Origin: Roseovarius pelagicus
Lineage (GTDB): Bacteria; Pseudomonadota; Alphaproteobacteria; Rhodobacterales; Rhodobacteraceae
Direction of reading: 5' to 3'
Length of the DNA: 64,000 nucleotides
Assembly: GCF_025639885.1 (NCBI RefSeq)
Contig: NZ_CP106738.1
Location: 1,054,001 to 1,118,000, forward strand
In this document: positions 47,347 through 57,711 of the stretch, in pieces
Layout: every line of letters starts with the position of its first letter
Numbering within the stretch: position 1 is the stretch's first letter
The notes under the pieces: model-generated
Databases searched by the model: none
The model's input: the letters and a program-made list of their open reading frames with translations, nothing else
What the model was told of the DNA's origin: nothing
Made by a program: the position numbers and the translations under genes

Positions 47347-48465
47347 TCAATTCTCGGAACTCACTGGCACGTCATACCCATGTTCTTTTAACAATGCATG
47401 GCGTCGCGCGGTTCGCAGATCCTCGGCCACCATTTCGGCGCACATTTGCTGCGTCGTGATCTGCGGCTCCCAGCCCAACACCTCGCGCGCCTTGGTCGGA
47501 TCACCCAACAGCGTCTCGACTTCGGCGGGACGGAAATAGCGCGGGTCGATCCGCACAACCACATCGCCGGGACTGACCGCCGGGGCCATATCCGACGTCA
47601 CGCGGGTGACAGTGCCGGTTTCCTCCAGCCCCTCGCCCGAAAACGCCAACTCGATCCCCAGCTCTGCCGCTGACATCGCGATGAAATCACGCACCGAATA
47701 CTGTTTTCCCGTGGCGATTACGAAATCGTCCGCCTTATCCTGTTGCAGCATCATCCACTGCATGCGCACATAGTCCTTGGCATGGCCCCAGTCGCGCAGC
47801 GCGTCGATGTTGCCCATGTGCAGACAATCGTCCAGACCCTGCGCGATATTGGCCAACCCGCGGGTAATCTTGCGCGTGACGAAGGTTTCGCCCCGGCGCG
47901 GGCTCTCGTGATTGAACAGGATACCGTTGCAGGCGTACATGCCGTAGGCTTCTCGGTAGTTGACGGTAATCCAGTAGGAATAGAGCTTGGCCACCGCATA
48001 GGGCGAACGTGGATAAAACGGCGTCGTCTCGGATTGCGGGGTTTCCTGCACGAGACCGTACAACTCGGACGTCGAGGCCTGATAAAACCGACAGGTTTTT
48101 TCCATCCCCAGAAAGCGGATCGCCTCCAGCAGGCGCAGCGTGCCCATCCCGTCCACATCGGCCGTGTATTCCGGCGATTCAAAGCTGACAGCCACATGGC
48201 TCTGGGCGCCAAGGTTATAAACCTCGTCCGGCTTGATCTCTGAGATAAGCCGCGTCAGGTTCGATGTGTCCGTCAAATCACCGTAATGCAGCTTTAGCTG
48301 TGGGTTCGGTTCGTGCGGGTCCTGATAGATATGGTCGATCCGCTGGGTGTTGAACGACGATGCCCGCCGTTTAATCCCGTGCACCTCGTAACCTTTTTCA
48401 AGCAGCAACTCAGCCAGATAAGAGCCATCCTGCCCGGTAATCCCCGTGATGAGGGCACGTTTCAT
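47347..48465 (-). CDS. gmd: GDP-mannose 4,6-dehydratase
   Basis: A 372-residue extended [55 protein letters not shown] and [13 protein letters not shown]. These are diagnostic of Gmd. It forms GDP-4-keto-6-deoxymannose. The start at 48465 has TGGAGA upstream and begins with the dinucleotide-binding strand; a longer frame to 48501 adds no useful domain. It is the first gene of the leftward fucose operon, for an exopolysaccharide or LPS. Confidence 0.95.
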   Translation of the reverse strand: MKRALITGITGQDGSYLAELLLEKGYEVHGIKRRASSFNTQRIDHIYQDPHEPNPQLKLHYGDLTDTSNLTRLISEIKPDEVYNLGAQSHVAVSFESPEYTADVDGMGTLRLLEAIRFLGMEKTCRFYQASTSELYGLVQETPQSETTPFYPRSPYAVAKLYSYWITVNYREAYGMYACNGILFNHESPRRGETFVTRKITRGLANIAQGLDDCLHMGNIDALRDWGHAKDYVRMQWMMLQQDKADDFVIATGKQYSVRDFIAMSAAELGIELAFSGEGLEETGTVTRVTSDMAPAVSPGDVVVRIDPRYFRPAEVETLLGDPTKAREVLGWEPQITTQQMCAEMVAEDLRTARRHALLKEHGYDVPVSSEN

Positions 48466-48918
48466 TTCGCGTTCTCCAGCCACCTTTTGTCCGGGTGGCA
48501 TAGCCGCACGCCCCGGGAGTCAATGACGATACCTAAACGCTCAGTGTTTCCGGGGCAACTGCAAGCGCGGTCGATTGTCCTCCCACAGCGTATGACGCTT
48601 AGATTTCAGGGTGCTGAGTACGACCCCGGCCAACCGATATTCTGTTTATTTTTCATCGCTCAATCATGCATCACCAGAGGACAGGTCCGCCGCCGCGCCT
48701 GAGCGAATCGAACGCCAGTAAAGCAACCTCGATTGTCACAATTTCGGAAACGTTGACCACATGCGTGTCAGCACAGCCATGGTGCCACGGCACGGTTGCG
48801 GGATTTTTCGCTCGTTTCCCATGATGCTCGCGTCGAAGCTCTGGCCAAGATCGGATCACAGTGTCACGTTAACCACAGTCTGCTTCGGCACATCCGTCGA
48901 AATCTGGAGGGAATCCCA
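48466..48918. other. Gene-free interval between gmd and the cupin gene
   Basis: About 450 bp that must hold the divergent promoters of the fucose operon and the cupin gene. I see no credible coding frame, strong palindrome or terminator. The base composition is more A/T-rich in the middle (48640-48665). Confidence 0.5.
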
Positions 48919-49203
48919 ATGACTATGACCTGCACCGCTACCCAATTGATCGACGACGCCCGTGTGCGTGTCACGCGCTTTGATTTTGCCCCCGGTCAGC
49001 AAACCGGATGGCATACCCACGGATTTGATTACGTCATCACGGCTGTCACCGATTGCCACATGCGGCTGGAACTGCCCGGCGGCGAGGTCAACGAGGTGAC
49101 TGTGCCGGCGGGCGCAGCCTACAGACGTCAAGAAGGGGTGGAGCACAATGTCATCAATGGCGGCGATGCCACGATGTCATTTGTCGAAGTCGAGTTGAAG
49201 TGA
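48919..49203 (+). CDS. Small cupin-domain protein
   Basis: A 94-residue single-domain cupin (FDFAPGQQTGWHTHGFDYVITAVTDCHMRLELPGG; EHNVINGG). The WHTHGFDYV metal motif and later His are present, so it likely binds a metal. It may sense or modify a small molecule. The start at 48919 has GGAGGG upstream, and a longer frame in the gap is not supported. It is a single-gene unit. Confidence 0.75.
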   Translation: MTMTCTATQLIDDARVRVTRFDFAPGQQTGWHTHGFDYVITAVTDCHMRLELPGGEVNEVTVPAGAAYRRQEGVEHNVINGGDATMSFVEVELK

Positions 49204-49335
49204 GGGAACCTAATTCTCGATCTATGCGCGCGACCTTTCGCTGATCCGTTCCGGCTGGGCGGGTCATGTCCCAGCAGCAGTCGGCGAAACACACCCAAGA
49301 CAACTACATCCACATCAAGCGCATAACATTCTTTT

Positions 49336-49350
49336 TGAGAACCATTCTCA
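49336..49350. promoter_or_regulatory. Fur/Mur-like box upstream of sit operon
   Basis: Perfect palindrome TGAGAACCATTCTCA, 84 bp before the substrate-binding protein gene. It resembles Fur-family boxes of alphaproteobacteria. Confidence 0.55.
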
Positions 49351-49356
49351 TCCCTC

Positions 49357-49379
49357 TTGACAGTTGCGAATGATTGTCA
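49357..49379. promoter_or_regulatory. Sit promoter -35 with second Fur/Mur-like box
   Basis: A perfect -35 TTGACA (49357-49362) is followed by TGCGAATGATTGTCA (49365-49379), an imperfect palindrome like Mur/Fur sites of this group. Occupied by a metal-bound regulator, it would block the promoter spacer. Confidence 0.5.
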
Positions 49380-49434
49380 TTTACAGAACGTAATATGCCC
49401 ACCCCGTCACCGCCCCCTCGCTTACGGAGACACC

Positions 49435-50340
49435 ATGCCCGACATTCGACTGCCTCGCCTCGCTACATCACTGGTCCTTGTTCTGGCCTTGTTTGCCACC
49501 AGCGCCCCGGCGGACAAGCTCAAGGTCGTGACCACCTTCACCGTTCTGGCCGATATGGCGCAGAACGTCGCGGGAGACGCGGCAGAGGTGGTGTCCATCA
49601 CCAAGCCCGGTGCGGAAATCCACGGCTATGAACCCACGCCACGCGACATCGTACGTGCCTCGGACGCCGATCTTATCCTTTGGAACGGCATGAATCTGGA
49701 GCTCTGGTTCGAACAGTTCCTAGGTCATTTAGAGGGCATCCCGTCGGCGACGCTGACCGATGGGATTGATCCCATCTCGATCGCGTCGGGCGCATATGAG
49801 GGCAAACCAAACCCGCACGCATGGATGGGGTTGGGCACGGCACTGATCTACATCGACAATATCACCGCTGCCCTATCCCTGCATGATCCTGACAACGCCG
49901 CCACCTACGCTGCCAACGCCGCATCCTACAAGGACGCGCTGCGTGAGGCGATGGAGCCGTTGCAGGCAAAAATCACCGCGATTCCTCAGGCGCAACGCTG
50001 GCTCGTGACCTGCGAGGGCGCATTCAGCTATCTGGCCCGCGACTTTGGCATGCAGGAATTGTACCTCTGGCCGATGAACGCCGACCGGGTCGGCACCCCA
50101 CAGCAGGTCCGCGCCGTGATCGACGGGGTTCGCGAGCATGATATTCCTGTGGTTTTCTGCGAAAGCACCGTGCGCTCTGCCCCGGCCGAACAGGTCGCGC
50201 GTGAAACCGGCGCACGTTTCGGCGGTGTCCTCTATGTGGACAGTCTGAGTACGGCGGATGGGCCCGTGCCGACCTATCTCGATCTGTTGCGCGTCACCTC
50301 GCAGACCGTCGCAGATGGGCTGAGCGGGGCCACAGAATGA
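49435..50340 (+). CDS. sitA: Mn/Fe/Zn ABC transporter substrate-binding protein (SitA-like)
   Basis: A 301-residue cluster A-I metal-binding protein with a signal peptide ([18 protein letters not shown]). Typical parts are [32 protein letters not shown] with a metal-ligand His, [18 protein letters not shown] with a second His, and [33 protein letters not shown]. The pattern is closer to manganese/iron SitA than to His-rich ZnuA. The start at 49435 has GGAG upstream. It overlaps the ATPase gene by 4 bp. Confidence 0.88.
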   Translation: MPDIRLPRLATSLVLVLALFATSAPADKLKVVTTFTVLADMAQNVAGDAAEVVSITKPGAEIHGYEPTPRDIVRASDADLILWNGMNLELWFEQFLGHLEGIPSATLTDGIDPISIASGAYEGKPNPHAWMGLGTALIYIDNITAALSLHDPDNAATYAANAASYKDALREAMEPLQAKITAIPQAQRWLVTCEGAFSYLARDFGMQELYLWPMNADRVGTPQQVRAVIDGVREHDIPVVFCESTVRSAPAEQVARETGARFGGVLYVDSLSTADGPVPTYLDLLRVTSQTVADGLSGATE

Positions 50341-51266
50341 CCAACCGAGAAGGTCGCGCCCCGGACATGCCGAAACCGGCCCAAGACCATACCACCACGG
50401 CAGATGAAACCATCACCGATCCGGGCCTCTCGGCGCAGGGCGTGACTGTGACCTATCGCAACGGGATGACCGCGCTTTGGGACGCAAGCTTTGAAATCCC
50501 GCGCGGCACGGTCACGGCACTGGTGGGCGTGAACGGCGCGGGGAAATCCACGCTATTCAAGGCTATTATGGGGTTTGTTCCCGCGGCCAAAGGTGAAATC
50601 CGTCTATTGGGCCGCACCGTCAAACAGGCCCTGCGCGAGAATCTGGTGGCCTATGTGCCCCAATCCGAGGAGGTCGACTGGGCCTTTCCTGTCCTCGTCG
50701 AGGATGTGGTGATGATGGGACGCTACGGCCATATGGGATTCCTGCGCCGCCCTTCTCAGGCAGATCGCGATGCGGTGGACACAGCCCTGTCGCGTGTAAA
50801 TATGCAGGCCTACCGCCATCGCCAGATTGGCGAGTTATCGGGCGGTCAGCGCAAGCGTGTCTTTCTAGCGCGAGCGCTGGCACAGGACGGGCAGATCATC
50901 CTTCTGGATGAACCTTTTACCGGCGTCGACGTCAAGACCGAGGATCAGATTGTCGCCCTTCTGCGCGAGATGCGGGACGAGGGCCGGGTCATGCTGGTTT
51001 CGACCCATAACCTTGGCTCGGTGCCCGAGTTTTGCGACCGTACCGTTCTGGTCAAAGGCACGGTGTTGACCTATGGCCCGACCGAAACCGTGTTCACGCA
51101 TAAGAACCTAGAGGCGGCGTTTGGCGGCGTGCTGCGCCACTTCACGCTCGGTGGCGACCAATTGCACGATGACGAGGACGCGCGCAGTGTCACGATCCTG
51201 ACAGATGATGAGCGCCCCTTCGTACAATATGGCGACGTGACCCACACCAAAGAGCCGGGCGCATGA
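50337..51266 (+). CDS. sitB: Metal ABC transporter ATP-binding protein (SitB-like)
   Basis: A 309-residue ABC ATPase: Walker [10 protein letters not shown], signature [15 protein letters not shown], Walker B IILLDEPF and the switch-His segment STHNLGS. It powers import of the metal delivered by the SitA-like protein. It is bound to both neighbours by 4-bp overlaps. About 30 extra residues at the N-terminus and a short acidic C-terminal tail extend the core domain. Confidence 0.9.
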   Translation: MTNREGRAPDMPKPAQDHTTTADETITDPGLSAQGVTVTYRNGMTALWDASFEIPRGTVTALVGVNGAGKSTLFKAIMGFVPAAKGEIRLLGRTVKQALRENLVAYVPQSEEVDWAFPVLVEDVVMMGRYGHMGFLRRPSQADRDAVDTALSRVNMQAYRHRQIGELSGGQRKRVFLARALAQDGQIILLDEPFTGVDVKTEDQIVALLREMRDEGRVMLVSTHNLGSVPEFCDRTVLVKGTVLTYGPTETVFTHKNLEAAFGGVLRHFTLGGDQLHDDEDARSVTILTDDERPFVQYGDVTHTKEPGA

Positions 51267-52147
51267 TGCAAACCCTGCTGGAGCCGTTCGCCTATAGCTA
51301 TATGACCAATGCGATGTGGGTCTCTGCACTTGTTGGCGGGGTCTGCGCGTTCCTGTCGGCCTATCTGATGCTCAAGGGCTGGTCGCTGATCGGTGACGCG
51401 CTGAGCCACTCGGTCGTGCCAGGTGTCGCCGGGGCCTATATCCTTGGCCTGCCCTTTGCATTGGGAGCGTTTGTGGCGGGCGGCCTGGCAGCGGGCGCAA
51501 TGCTGTTTCTGTCGGAACGCTCGGGGCTAAAGGTCGACGTCATTATCGGGCTGATCTTTACATCGTTCTTCGGGCTGGGCCTGTTCATGATCTCACTCAA
51601 TCCGATGTCGGTCAGCATCCAGACCATCACCATGGGTAATATTCTGGCGATCACGCCAGAGGATACATTGCAACTGGTGATCATCGGCGTGGTGTCTCTG
51701 ATCGTCCTGCTGGCGAAATGGAAGGACCTGATGGTCACATTTTTCGACGAGAGCCATGCGCGTTCCATCGGGTTGCGGCCCGGTCTGCTGAAGGCGGTAT
51801 TTTTCATGCTGTTGTCTGCCTCGGTTGTAGCGGCAATGCAGACTGTTGGTGCGTTTCTGGTGATCGCCATGGTTGTGACGCCGGGGGCGACGGCCTATCT
51901 GCTATGCGACCGTTTCCCGCGCCTGATCGCCACATCCGTCGCCATCGGCGCAGTCAGCAGTTTTGTTGGCGCTTACATCAGCTATTTTCTCGACGGGGCG
52001 ACGGGTGGGATCATTGTGACCCTTCAGACCTGCGTTTTCCTGCTGGCTTTCTTCTTTGCACCAAAGCACGGACTGCTTGCCGCGCGACGCCGGGCAATGC
52101 AGGCGCTTGTGGATGGGCGCCCGATGAGCGGAGAGGGCCACGCGTGA
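51263..52147 (+). CDS. sitC: Metal ABC transporter permease (SitC-like)
   Basis: A 294-residue ABC-3 family permease with about eight helices. Family hallmarks are [29 protein letters not shown] and [24 protein letters not shown]. It starts in an ATGA overlap with sitB and ends one base into sitD. Confidence 0.9.
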   Translation: MMQTLLEPFAYSYMTNAMWVSALVGGVCAFLSAYLMLKGWSLIGDALSHSVVPGVAGAYILGLPFALGAFVAGGLAAGAMLFLSERSGLKVDVIIGLIFTSFFGLGLFMISLNPMSVSIQTITMGNILAITPEDTLQLVIIGVVSLIVLLAKWKDLMVTFFDESHARSIGLRPGLLKAVFFMLLSASVVAAMQTVGAFLVIAMVVTPGATAYLLCDRFPRLIATSVAIGAVSSFVGAYISYFLDGATGGIIVTLQTCVFLLAFFFAPKHGLLAARRRAMQALVDGRPMSGEGHA

Positions 52148-52986
52148 TGGATATCGAAACGCTTTTGATGCCGTTCCGCTTTGGTTTCATGCTGAACGCC
52201 TTCTACATCTCAATGCTGGTGGCCGTCCCCACGGCGCTGTTGTCGTGTTTTCTGGTACTCAAGGGCTGGGCATTGATGGGCGATGCGATCAGCCATGCGG
52301 TGCTTCCCGGTATCGTGCTGGCCTATATCGTGGGCATCCCGCTGATTTTCGGTGCCTTTGCCGCCGGAATGATCTGCGCGCTCGCGACCGGGTATCTGGC
52401 GGGCAATAGTCGGGTCAAGGAAGACACGGTGATGGGTGTCGTGTTCTCCGGCATGTTCGGGATCGGGCTGGTTCTGTATGTGTCAGTCGAGACGAACGCG
52501 CATCTCGATCACATCCTCTTTGGCAACATGCTAGGCGTAGAACCGCATGAACTATGGACAGCCGGCGCGATTGCTCTACTGGTCTCTGGCGCGCTGGTGC
52601 TGAAGTGGAAGGACCTGCTGCTGCACAGTTTTGACCCTGCACAGGCGCGTGCGGCAGGTCTGCCGGTGAATGTGTTGCATTACGGGTTGTTGGCTGCCCT
52701 CTCTCTGACCATCGTGGCCACATTGTCGGCGGCGGGGCTGATCCTTGCCATCGGGCTGCTGATCGCACCGGGGGCAATCGCCTTTCTGCTGGTTCGACGT
52801 TTCGGCGCAATGTTGGTGGTGGCTGTGGCAGTCTGCCTTTTCTCGATGCTGGCCGGCACCTACGCGAGCTTTTTCATCGACAGCGCCCCAGCACCAACCA
52901 TTGTGCTGATCCTCACCGCGCTTTTCGTCGCGGCCTTCCTGCGCCGGGTCTGGCTGACACGACAAGCCGAGCGGCGTCAGGTTTAG
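52147..52986 (+). CDS. sitD: Metal ABC transporter permease (SitD-like)
   Basis: A 279-residue ABC-3 permease homologous to the preceding one (FLVLKGWALMGDAISHAVLPGIVLAYIVG; AAGLILAIGLLIAPGAIAFLLVRRFG). Together they form the heterodimeric membrane channel. The ATG at 52147 shares one base with the sitC stop (TGATG); a GTG at 52144 is one codon earlier. Confidence 0.9.
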   Translation: MDIETLLMPFRFGFMLNAFYISMLVAVPTALLSCFLVLKGWALMGDAISHAVLPGIVLAYIVGIPLIFGAFAAGMICALATGYLAGNSRVKEDTVMGVVFSGMFGIGLVLYVSVETNAHLDHILFGNMLGVEPHELWTAGAIALLVSGALVLKWKDLLLHSFDPAQARAAGLPVNVLHYGLLAALSLTIVATLSAAGLILAIGLLIAPGAIAFLLVRRFGAMLVVAVAVCLFSMLAGTYASFFIDSAPAPTIVLILTALFVAAFLRRVWLTRQAERRQV

Positions 52987-53189
52987 CGCCACGACCTGTT
53001 TTTGGCCAGAGGAACACTCACCCGCGGGGGTTAGGGCTCACAACACTCGCGACGATAGGGTTGCAACACGTCTGCCGTGGCTTGATCCTTTCACCTTGCA
53101 ACGGCGTATTGGTGTGGGCATCGTCTTTGCCGACCTAACGCTGATAACTGGACCGCCCGCCAACACCTACGGCAATCAGGGGAGATACC

Positions 53190-54644
53190 ATGACCGTTAC
53201 GCCGCTCGGGATTGATCCCGCAACCGTTTTCATCGGTGGCACCTGGTGCGCCACCTTGTCGGGCGAAACGCTCGATCTGAGCAACCCGTCCGATGGCAGT
53301 ATCCTGTGCCAAATCGCACGCGGGAACGCCGACGATGTCGATCGCGCAGTTGCCGCCGCGGAGGGCGCCATGCAGGGCGATTGGGGTCGCATGCCCGCAT
53401 TTGAACGGGGGCGCATTCTGGCCCGGATCGGCGCACTGGTGGTGGAGAATGCCGAAGAACTGGCAACACTGGAGGCGCTCGACGTGGGCAAACCGCTGAC
53501 ACAAGCGCGCGCCGATGTAACCGCACTTGCCCGCTATATGGAGTTCTACGCAGGTGCCGCAGACAAGGTGCACGGCGCCACGATCCCCTATCTCGATGGC
53601 TACACCGTTTATACACTGCGCCAACCGCACGGAGTCACCGGCCATATCGTACCGTGGAACTACCCCATGCAGATCATCGGTCGATCTGTCGGGGCTGCAC
53701 TGGCAATGGGCAACGCCGCTGTGCTGAAACCCGCAGAAGAGGCGTGCCTGACCGCGCTGGCCTTTGCCGAGCTTGGTCGTCGGGCTGGCCTGCCGGATGG
53801 CGCGCTGAATGTTGTGACTGGGCTCGGAGCCGAGGCCGGTGCCGCGCTGGCGTCGCATCCCGGCGTGCATCACATCTCGTTCACGGGGTCGGTCAGCGTG
53901 GGCAAACTGATCCAGCAGGCGGCCGGTCAGAATGTCGTGCCTGTCACGTTGGAACTGGGCGGCAAATCCCCGCAACTGGTGTTTGACGATGCCGACCTTG
54001 ATGCGGCGCTGCCCTTTCTGGTGAATGCCGGCATCCAGAACGCGGGCCAGACCTGTTCGGCCTCATCGCGCATTCTGGTGCAGCGCGGGGTCTATGATCG
54101 CGTTGTCGCGGCCATGGCTGAACGCTACGGCACTTTGCGCGCGGGACCGGCGCTCAGCGATCTGAATGTTGGGCCTCTCGTCTCGATCCGGCAACAGCAG
54201 ATCGTAACCGAGTTTCTGGAACAGGGCCGCGACCTGACCATTGCAGCACGCGGCCAGATCATTCCGGACGCCCCGGAGGGCGGCGCCTATGTCGCCCCCA
54301 CGCTCTTTGCCGATGTCCCCCCAGATCATCCTTTGGCGCAGGACGAGATCTTCGGCCCCGTACAGGTGATCATCCCGTTCAAGGACGAGGCAGAGGCACT
54401 GGCGATTGCCAATGGCACTAACTATGGCCTCGTCGCGTCAGTCTGGAGCAGCGATGGCGCACGGCAGATGCGGCTTGCCAAGGCATTGCGCGCAGGGCAG
54501 GTTTTCCTCAACAACTACGGTGCCGGAGGCGGTGTGGAGTTGCCCTTTGGCGGATTGGGGCTGTCCGGGCATGGGCGTGAAAAGGGATTCGAGGCGCTTT
54601 ACGGATTTTCCACGCTCAAGACCGTCGCAGCCCTGCATGGATAA
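53190..54644 (+). CDS. Aldehyde dehydrogenase (NAD(P)+)
   Basis: A 484-residue ALDH-superfamily enzyme with TGHIVPWNYPM, the catalytic glutamate in LELGGKSPQ, and the catalytic cysteine in NAGQTCSASSRI. It oxidises an aldehyde to an acid; the resemblance is to gamma-aminobutyraldehyde/betaine-aldehyde types but the substrate cannot be fixed. GGGGAG precedes the start. A short-chain dehydrogenase follows 9 bp later, so the two likely act in sequence on an alcohol and aldehyde. Confidence 0.9.
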   Translation: MTVTPLGIDPATVFIGGTWCATLSGETLDLSNPSDGSILCQIARGNADDVDRAVAAAEGAMQGDWGRMPAFERGRILARIGALVVENAEELATLEALDVGKPLTQARADVTALARYMEFYAGAADKVHGATIPYLDGYTVYTLRQPHGVTGHIVPWNYPMQIIGRSVGAALAMGNAAVLKPAEEACLTALAFAELGRRAGLPDGALNVVTGLGAEAGAALASHPGVHHISFTGSVSVGKLIQQAAGQNVVPVTLELGGKSPQLVFDDADLDAALPFLVNAGIQNAGQTCSASSRILVQRGVYDRVVAAMAERYGTLRAGPALSDLNVGPLVSIRQQQIVTEFLEQGRDLTIAARGQIIPDAPEGGAYVAPTLFADVPPDHPLAQDEIFGPVQVIIPFKDEAEALAIANGTNYGLVASVWSSDGARQMRLAKALRAGQVFLNNYGAGGGVELPFGGLGLSGHGREKGFEALYGFSTLKTVAALHG

Positions 54645-54653
54645 GGAAAACGG

Positions 54654-55400
54654 ATGAGGTTAAGCGGAAAAACAGCCATAGTCACCGGCGGGGCATCGGG
54701 CTTTGGCGCGGGCATCGTGCGCAAGTTCATCGCCGAAGGCGCACGGGTGATGATAGCTGATCTAAATCTGGACATGGCCGAAAGTCTGGCCCGCGACTTG
54801 GGCACACAGGCGCAGGTGATCCGCGCTGATGTATCCGACCGGGTCAGCGTACAGGCGCTGGCACAGGCCACAGTTGATACGTTGGGCCGGATCGACATTC
54901 TGGTGAACAATGCCGGCACCACCCATCTGCCGACCCCTCTGGAGGATGTGAGCGACGATGACTTCGACAGGGTGTTCGCGGTCAACTGCAAATCCGTCTA
55001 CCTGACCGCACGCTGCATCGTGCCACTGATGAAGGCACAACACGGCGGTGCGATCCTGAATGTCGCCTCGACCGCAGGTGTCAGTCCCCGCCCACGGCTA
55101 AACTGGTACAACGCCTCAAAAGGGTGGATGATCACCGCGACCAAGGCAATGGCGGTCGAACTGGCACCAGCTGGGGTGCGTGTAAACGCGATTAACCCGG
55201 TCGCGGGCGAGACCCCGCTGCTGAAGAGTTTTTTGGGCGAGGATACCCCCGAAATGCGGGCGAAATTTCTGTCAACGATCCCGATGGGGCGGTTCTCGAC
55301 CCCGGACGACATGGGCAATGCCGCCGCGTTCCTATGCTCGGACGAGGCCAGCATGATAACCGGCGTCTGTATGGAGGTCGATGGCGGGCGTTGCATCTGA
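54654..55400 (+). CDS. Short-chain dehydrogenase/reductase
   Basis: A 248-residue classical SDR: cofactor motif TGGASGFGAG, NNAG, the active-site Ser region NVASTAGVSPR, catalytic YNASK and the C-terminal AAFLCSDEASMITGVCMEVDGG. Asp in MIADLNLD after the second beta strand suggests NAD(H) use. It is coupled to the aldehyde dehydrogenase upstream. Confidence 0.9.
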   Translation: MRLSGKTAIVTGGASGFGAGIVRKFIAEGARVMIADLNLDMAESLARDLGTQAQVIRADVSDRVSVQALAQATVDTLGRIDILVNNAGTTHLPTPLEDVSDDDFDRVFAVNCKSVYLTARCIVPLMKAQHGGAILNVASTAGVSPRPRLNWYNASKGWMITATKAMAVELAPAGVRVNAINPVAGETPLLKSFLGEDTPEMRAKFLSTIPMGRFSTPDDMGNAAAFLCSDEASMITGVCMEVDGGRCI

Positions 55401-55421
55401 TGCGTCGGAGCCGCCCGTCGT

Positions 55422-56654
55422 CTAGTCGCACATTGCGCGCATAAGGCGTGGCTTCTCTCCCGGACCATCCAAGGCGTGTGCCAGATCCGACATCGCATCC
55501 AGCGAATGGCACGCGTGGAAGCTGCCGACATGGGGCAGGATTGCACGAATACCTGCCGCCTTTGGCGCGAACCCATCCCAGCGCAGCAGCGGGTTGAGCC
55601 AGATCAGCTTGCGACACGAGCGGGCCAACCGCTCTACCTGCGTTTCCAACAGCGCGGTGTCGCCACGTTCCAGCCCGTCCGTGATCAACAGCACCGCCGC
55701 CCCCTGCCCCAATACCCGGCGTGACCAATCGCGATTAAATTGCAGAAAGGCCTCACCAATGCGGGTGCCACCCTGCCAATCAGGTGCATCCTGCCCCGCC
55801 GCCTGCAACGCCAGATCAACGTCGCGCAGGTGCAGCGCGCGGGTCACATTCGTCAGTTGCGTGCCAAAGGTGAAGCCATGCACATGCCCCCATCCGGGGT
55901 TCGGTGCCCAGGTCAGCGCATGGAGAAAATGCATCATCATGCGCGAATAAACCGACATTGATCCCGAAATATCGCAAAGCGCCACCAAATCCGGCGGACG
56001 TTTGCGCGGCTGTTTGAAGGACATCGTATGCATTTCGCCGCCCCGACGCATGGCGCGGCGCAACATCCGCCGCGTGTCCGGGATGCGCCCATATCCGCTT
56101 GGGGTGCAGCGACGGGTCAGCATCGGATCGACCGGCAGCCGAAGCGTGCGCATCATCCGTGACGCCTGCCGGATTTCGGCTGCGCTCATCTGCTCAAAAT
56201 CCAGTTGGCGGAACTTTTCGTCCTCCGACCAGCTGAATGAGGCGTCAACCTCGACCTCTTCTCGGTCAGGCGCTTGTGGCTGACGCGCCTGCGCTTCGCT
56301 CAATGCCTCGGCGGCACGACGCTCTGCGGGTTTCGGCCGCGCCTCATCCTCGCCGCCCATCGCCTGCACCAATGGCAGCATCATCTTCATCATCCGTTCC
56401 AGATAATCCGGATCGCGCCAGAAGAAGGCAAAGACCTGATGATACGTCTCCAGATGTTCGGGCCGCGTAACCAAGCAGGCGCGCAACGTGTGATAAAAAT
56501 CCTGCCGCTTGGTGAACCCGGCGCGTTCAACCGCCTCTACTGCGACGTGCACCTGTGCCGTGCCGACATTGACACCCGCCTTTCGCAATGCGCGGGCGAA
56601 ATGCACGATGTTCTGCGCCAGCCGTCCGTCCGTCTCTGGTAGAGTCGCGGTCAT
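55422..56654 (-). CDS. VWA-domain protein (CoxE-like)
   Basis: A 410-residue protein with a von Willebrand A-type domain in the C-terminal half. The MIDAS-like motif is ALCDISGSMSVYSRMM, followed by GGTRIGEAF and LLITDGLERGD. The N-terminal half has the CoxE-type helical region (FARALRKAGVNVGTAQVHVAVEAVE). CoxE works with the AAA+ protein CoxD in metallocentre maturation of CO dehydrogenase. The start at 56654 lies 1 bp after the upstream MoxR gene. No CO dehydrogenase genes are in view. Confidence 0.82.
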   Translation of the reverse strand: MTATLPETDGRLAQNIVHFARALRKAGVNVGTAQVHVAVEAVERAGFTKRQDFYHTLRACLVTRPEHLETYHQVFAFFWRDPDYLERMMKMMLPLVQAMGGEDEARPKPAERRAAEALSEAQARQPQAPDREEVEVDASFSWSEDEKFRQLDFEQMSAAEIRQASRMMRTLRLPVDPMLTRRCTPSGYGRIPDTRRMLRRAMRRGGEMHTMSFKQPRKRPPDLVALCDISGSMSVYSRMMMHFLHALTWAPNPGWGHVHGFTFGTQLTNVTRALHLRDVDLALQAAGQDAPDWQGGTRIGEAFLQFNRDWSRRVLGQGAAVLLITDGLERGDTALLETQVERLARSCRKLIWLNPLLRWDGFAPKAAGIRAILPHVGSFHACHSLDAMSDLAHALDGPGEKPRLMRAMCD

Positions 56655-56655
56655 T

Positions 56656-57570
56656 TCAGGACGCTTTGGCCAGATCCGCGCGCGCGCTATCCAGAATGCG
56701 CGACGCTTCGGAACCGGCGATTTTCGCAATGTCATCCTGATATTTCAACACCGCACCCAGCGTATCCGATACCATCTCGGGTGACAACGCCACAGCGTCG
56801 AGCGCAACGAGACATCGCGCCCAGTCCACCATTTCGGCTACGCCGGGATTCTTGAACAGATCCTCGCCGCGCAGTCGCTGGATGAAGGCCACGATTTCGG
56901 CCGACAGTACTGCCGCGCATTCGGGCACGCGTGCCATCAGGATTTCCAGTTCACGCGCATAGTCGGGATAGTCCACCCAATGATAGAGGCACCTGCGTTT
57001 CAGGGCATCGTGCACCTCTCGTGTGCGGTTCGAGGTCAGGATGACGATAGGCGGCTCGGCGGCCTTGATCGTGCCCAACTCGGGAATCGTAACCTGAAAA
57101 TCCGACAGCGCCTCCAGCAGAAAGGCTTCGAATGGCGCATCGGTGCGGTCCACCTCGTCGATCAGCAGGACCGGCGGGCCGCCTTCGTGCTGCTCCATCG
57201 CCTCAAGCAGCGGACGCCGGATCAGGTAATCATCTGAGAACAGTTCGGACTGTAGCGCGCCACGGTCCGCGCTGCCTGTCGCCTCGGCCGTGCGAATTGC
57301 GACCATCTGCGCGGCAAAGTTCCATTCATAGATCGCCGATGCCGCATCCAGTCCCTCGTAGCATTGCAACCGAATCAACCGCCGACCCAGTGCTGTTGCG
57401 ATCGCCTTGGCAATCTCGGTCTTGCCAACACCGGCCTCACCTTCGAGAAAAAGCGGCTTGCCGAGGCTAAGTGCGAGAAACGCCACCGTGCCCAGATCCC
57501 GCCCGCAGACATAGTTCTGCGCCGCCAGTAAGCCAAGCGTTTCATCAATACTTTGGGGACGATCAGACAT
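56656..57570 (-). CDS. MoxR-type AAA+ ATPase (CoxD-like)
   Basis: A 304-residue MoxR-family ATPase: Walker A LEGEAGVGKTEIAKA, Walker B PVLLIDEVDRTD, sensor ILTSNRTREVHDALKRRCLYHW. It uses ATP to remodel or activate a target protein, probably together with the VWA protein encoded 1 bp downstream. The target is not identified. Confidence 0.88.
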   Translation of the reverse strand: MSDRPQSIDETLGLLAAQNYVCGRDLGTVAFLALSLGKPLFLEGEAGVGKTEIAKAIATALGRRLIRLQCYEGLDAASAIYEWNFAAQMVAIRTAEATGSADRGALQSELFSDDYLIRRPLLEAMEQHEGGPPVLLIDEVDRTDAPFEAFLLEALSDFQVTIPELGTIKAAEPPIVILTSNRTREVHDALKRRCLYHWVDYPDYARELEILMARVPECAAVLSAEIVAFIQRLRGEDLFKNPGVAEMVDWARCLVALDAVALSPEMVSDTLGAVLKYQDDIAKIAGSEASRILDSARADLAKAS

Positions 57571-57711
57571 TTGGGAACTGCAACCTCAGAATAGCTCAAT
57601 GATGTTGACCCTATCACAGCCCTGTGGCGCGGCCACATTGAAAAACCGCTTTGCGCCAGCGGCGCTCCGTGCTCAGACTTGACCATCACCCCAGACCCGG
57701 AGTCGCACATC

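Noticed and set aside
46431..47459. 342-codon open frame on the plus strand
   Set aside because: Antisense to fcl, which has clear SDR motifs; the translation is His/Arg-rich without a family pattern.
53060..53102. GTTGCAA and TTGCAAC inverted pair before the aldehyde dehydrogenase gene
   Set aside because: TTGCAA is itself a palindrome, and two copies 36 bp apart with no regulator gene nearby are weak evidence.
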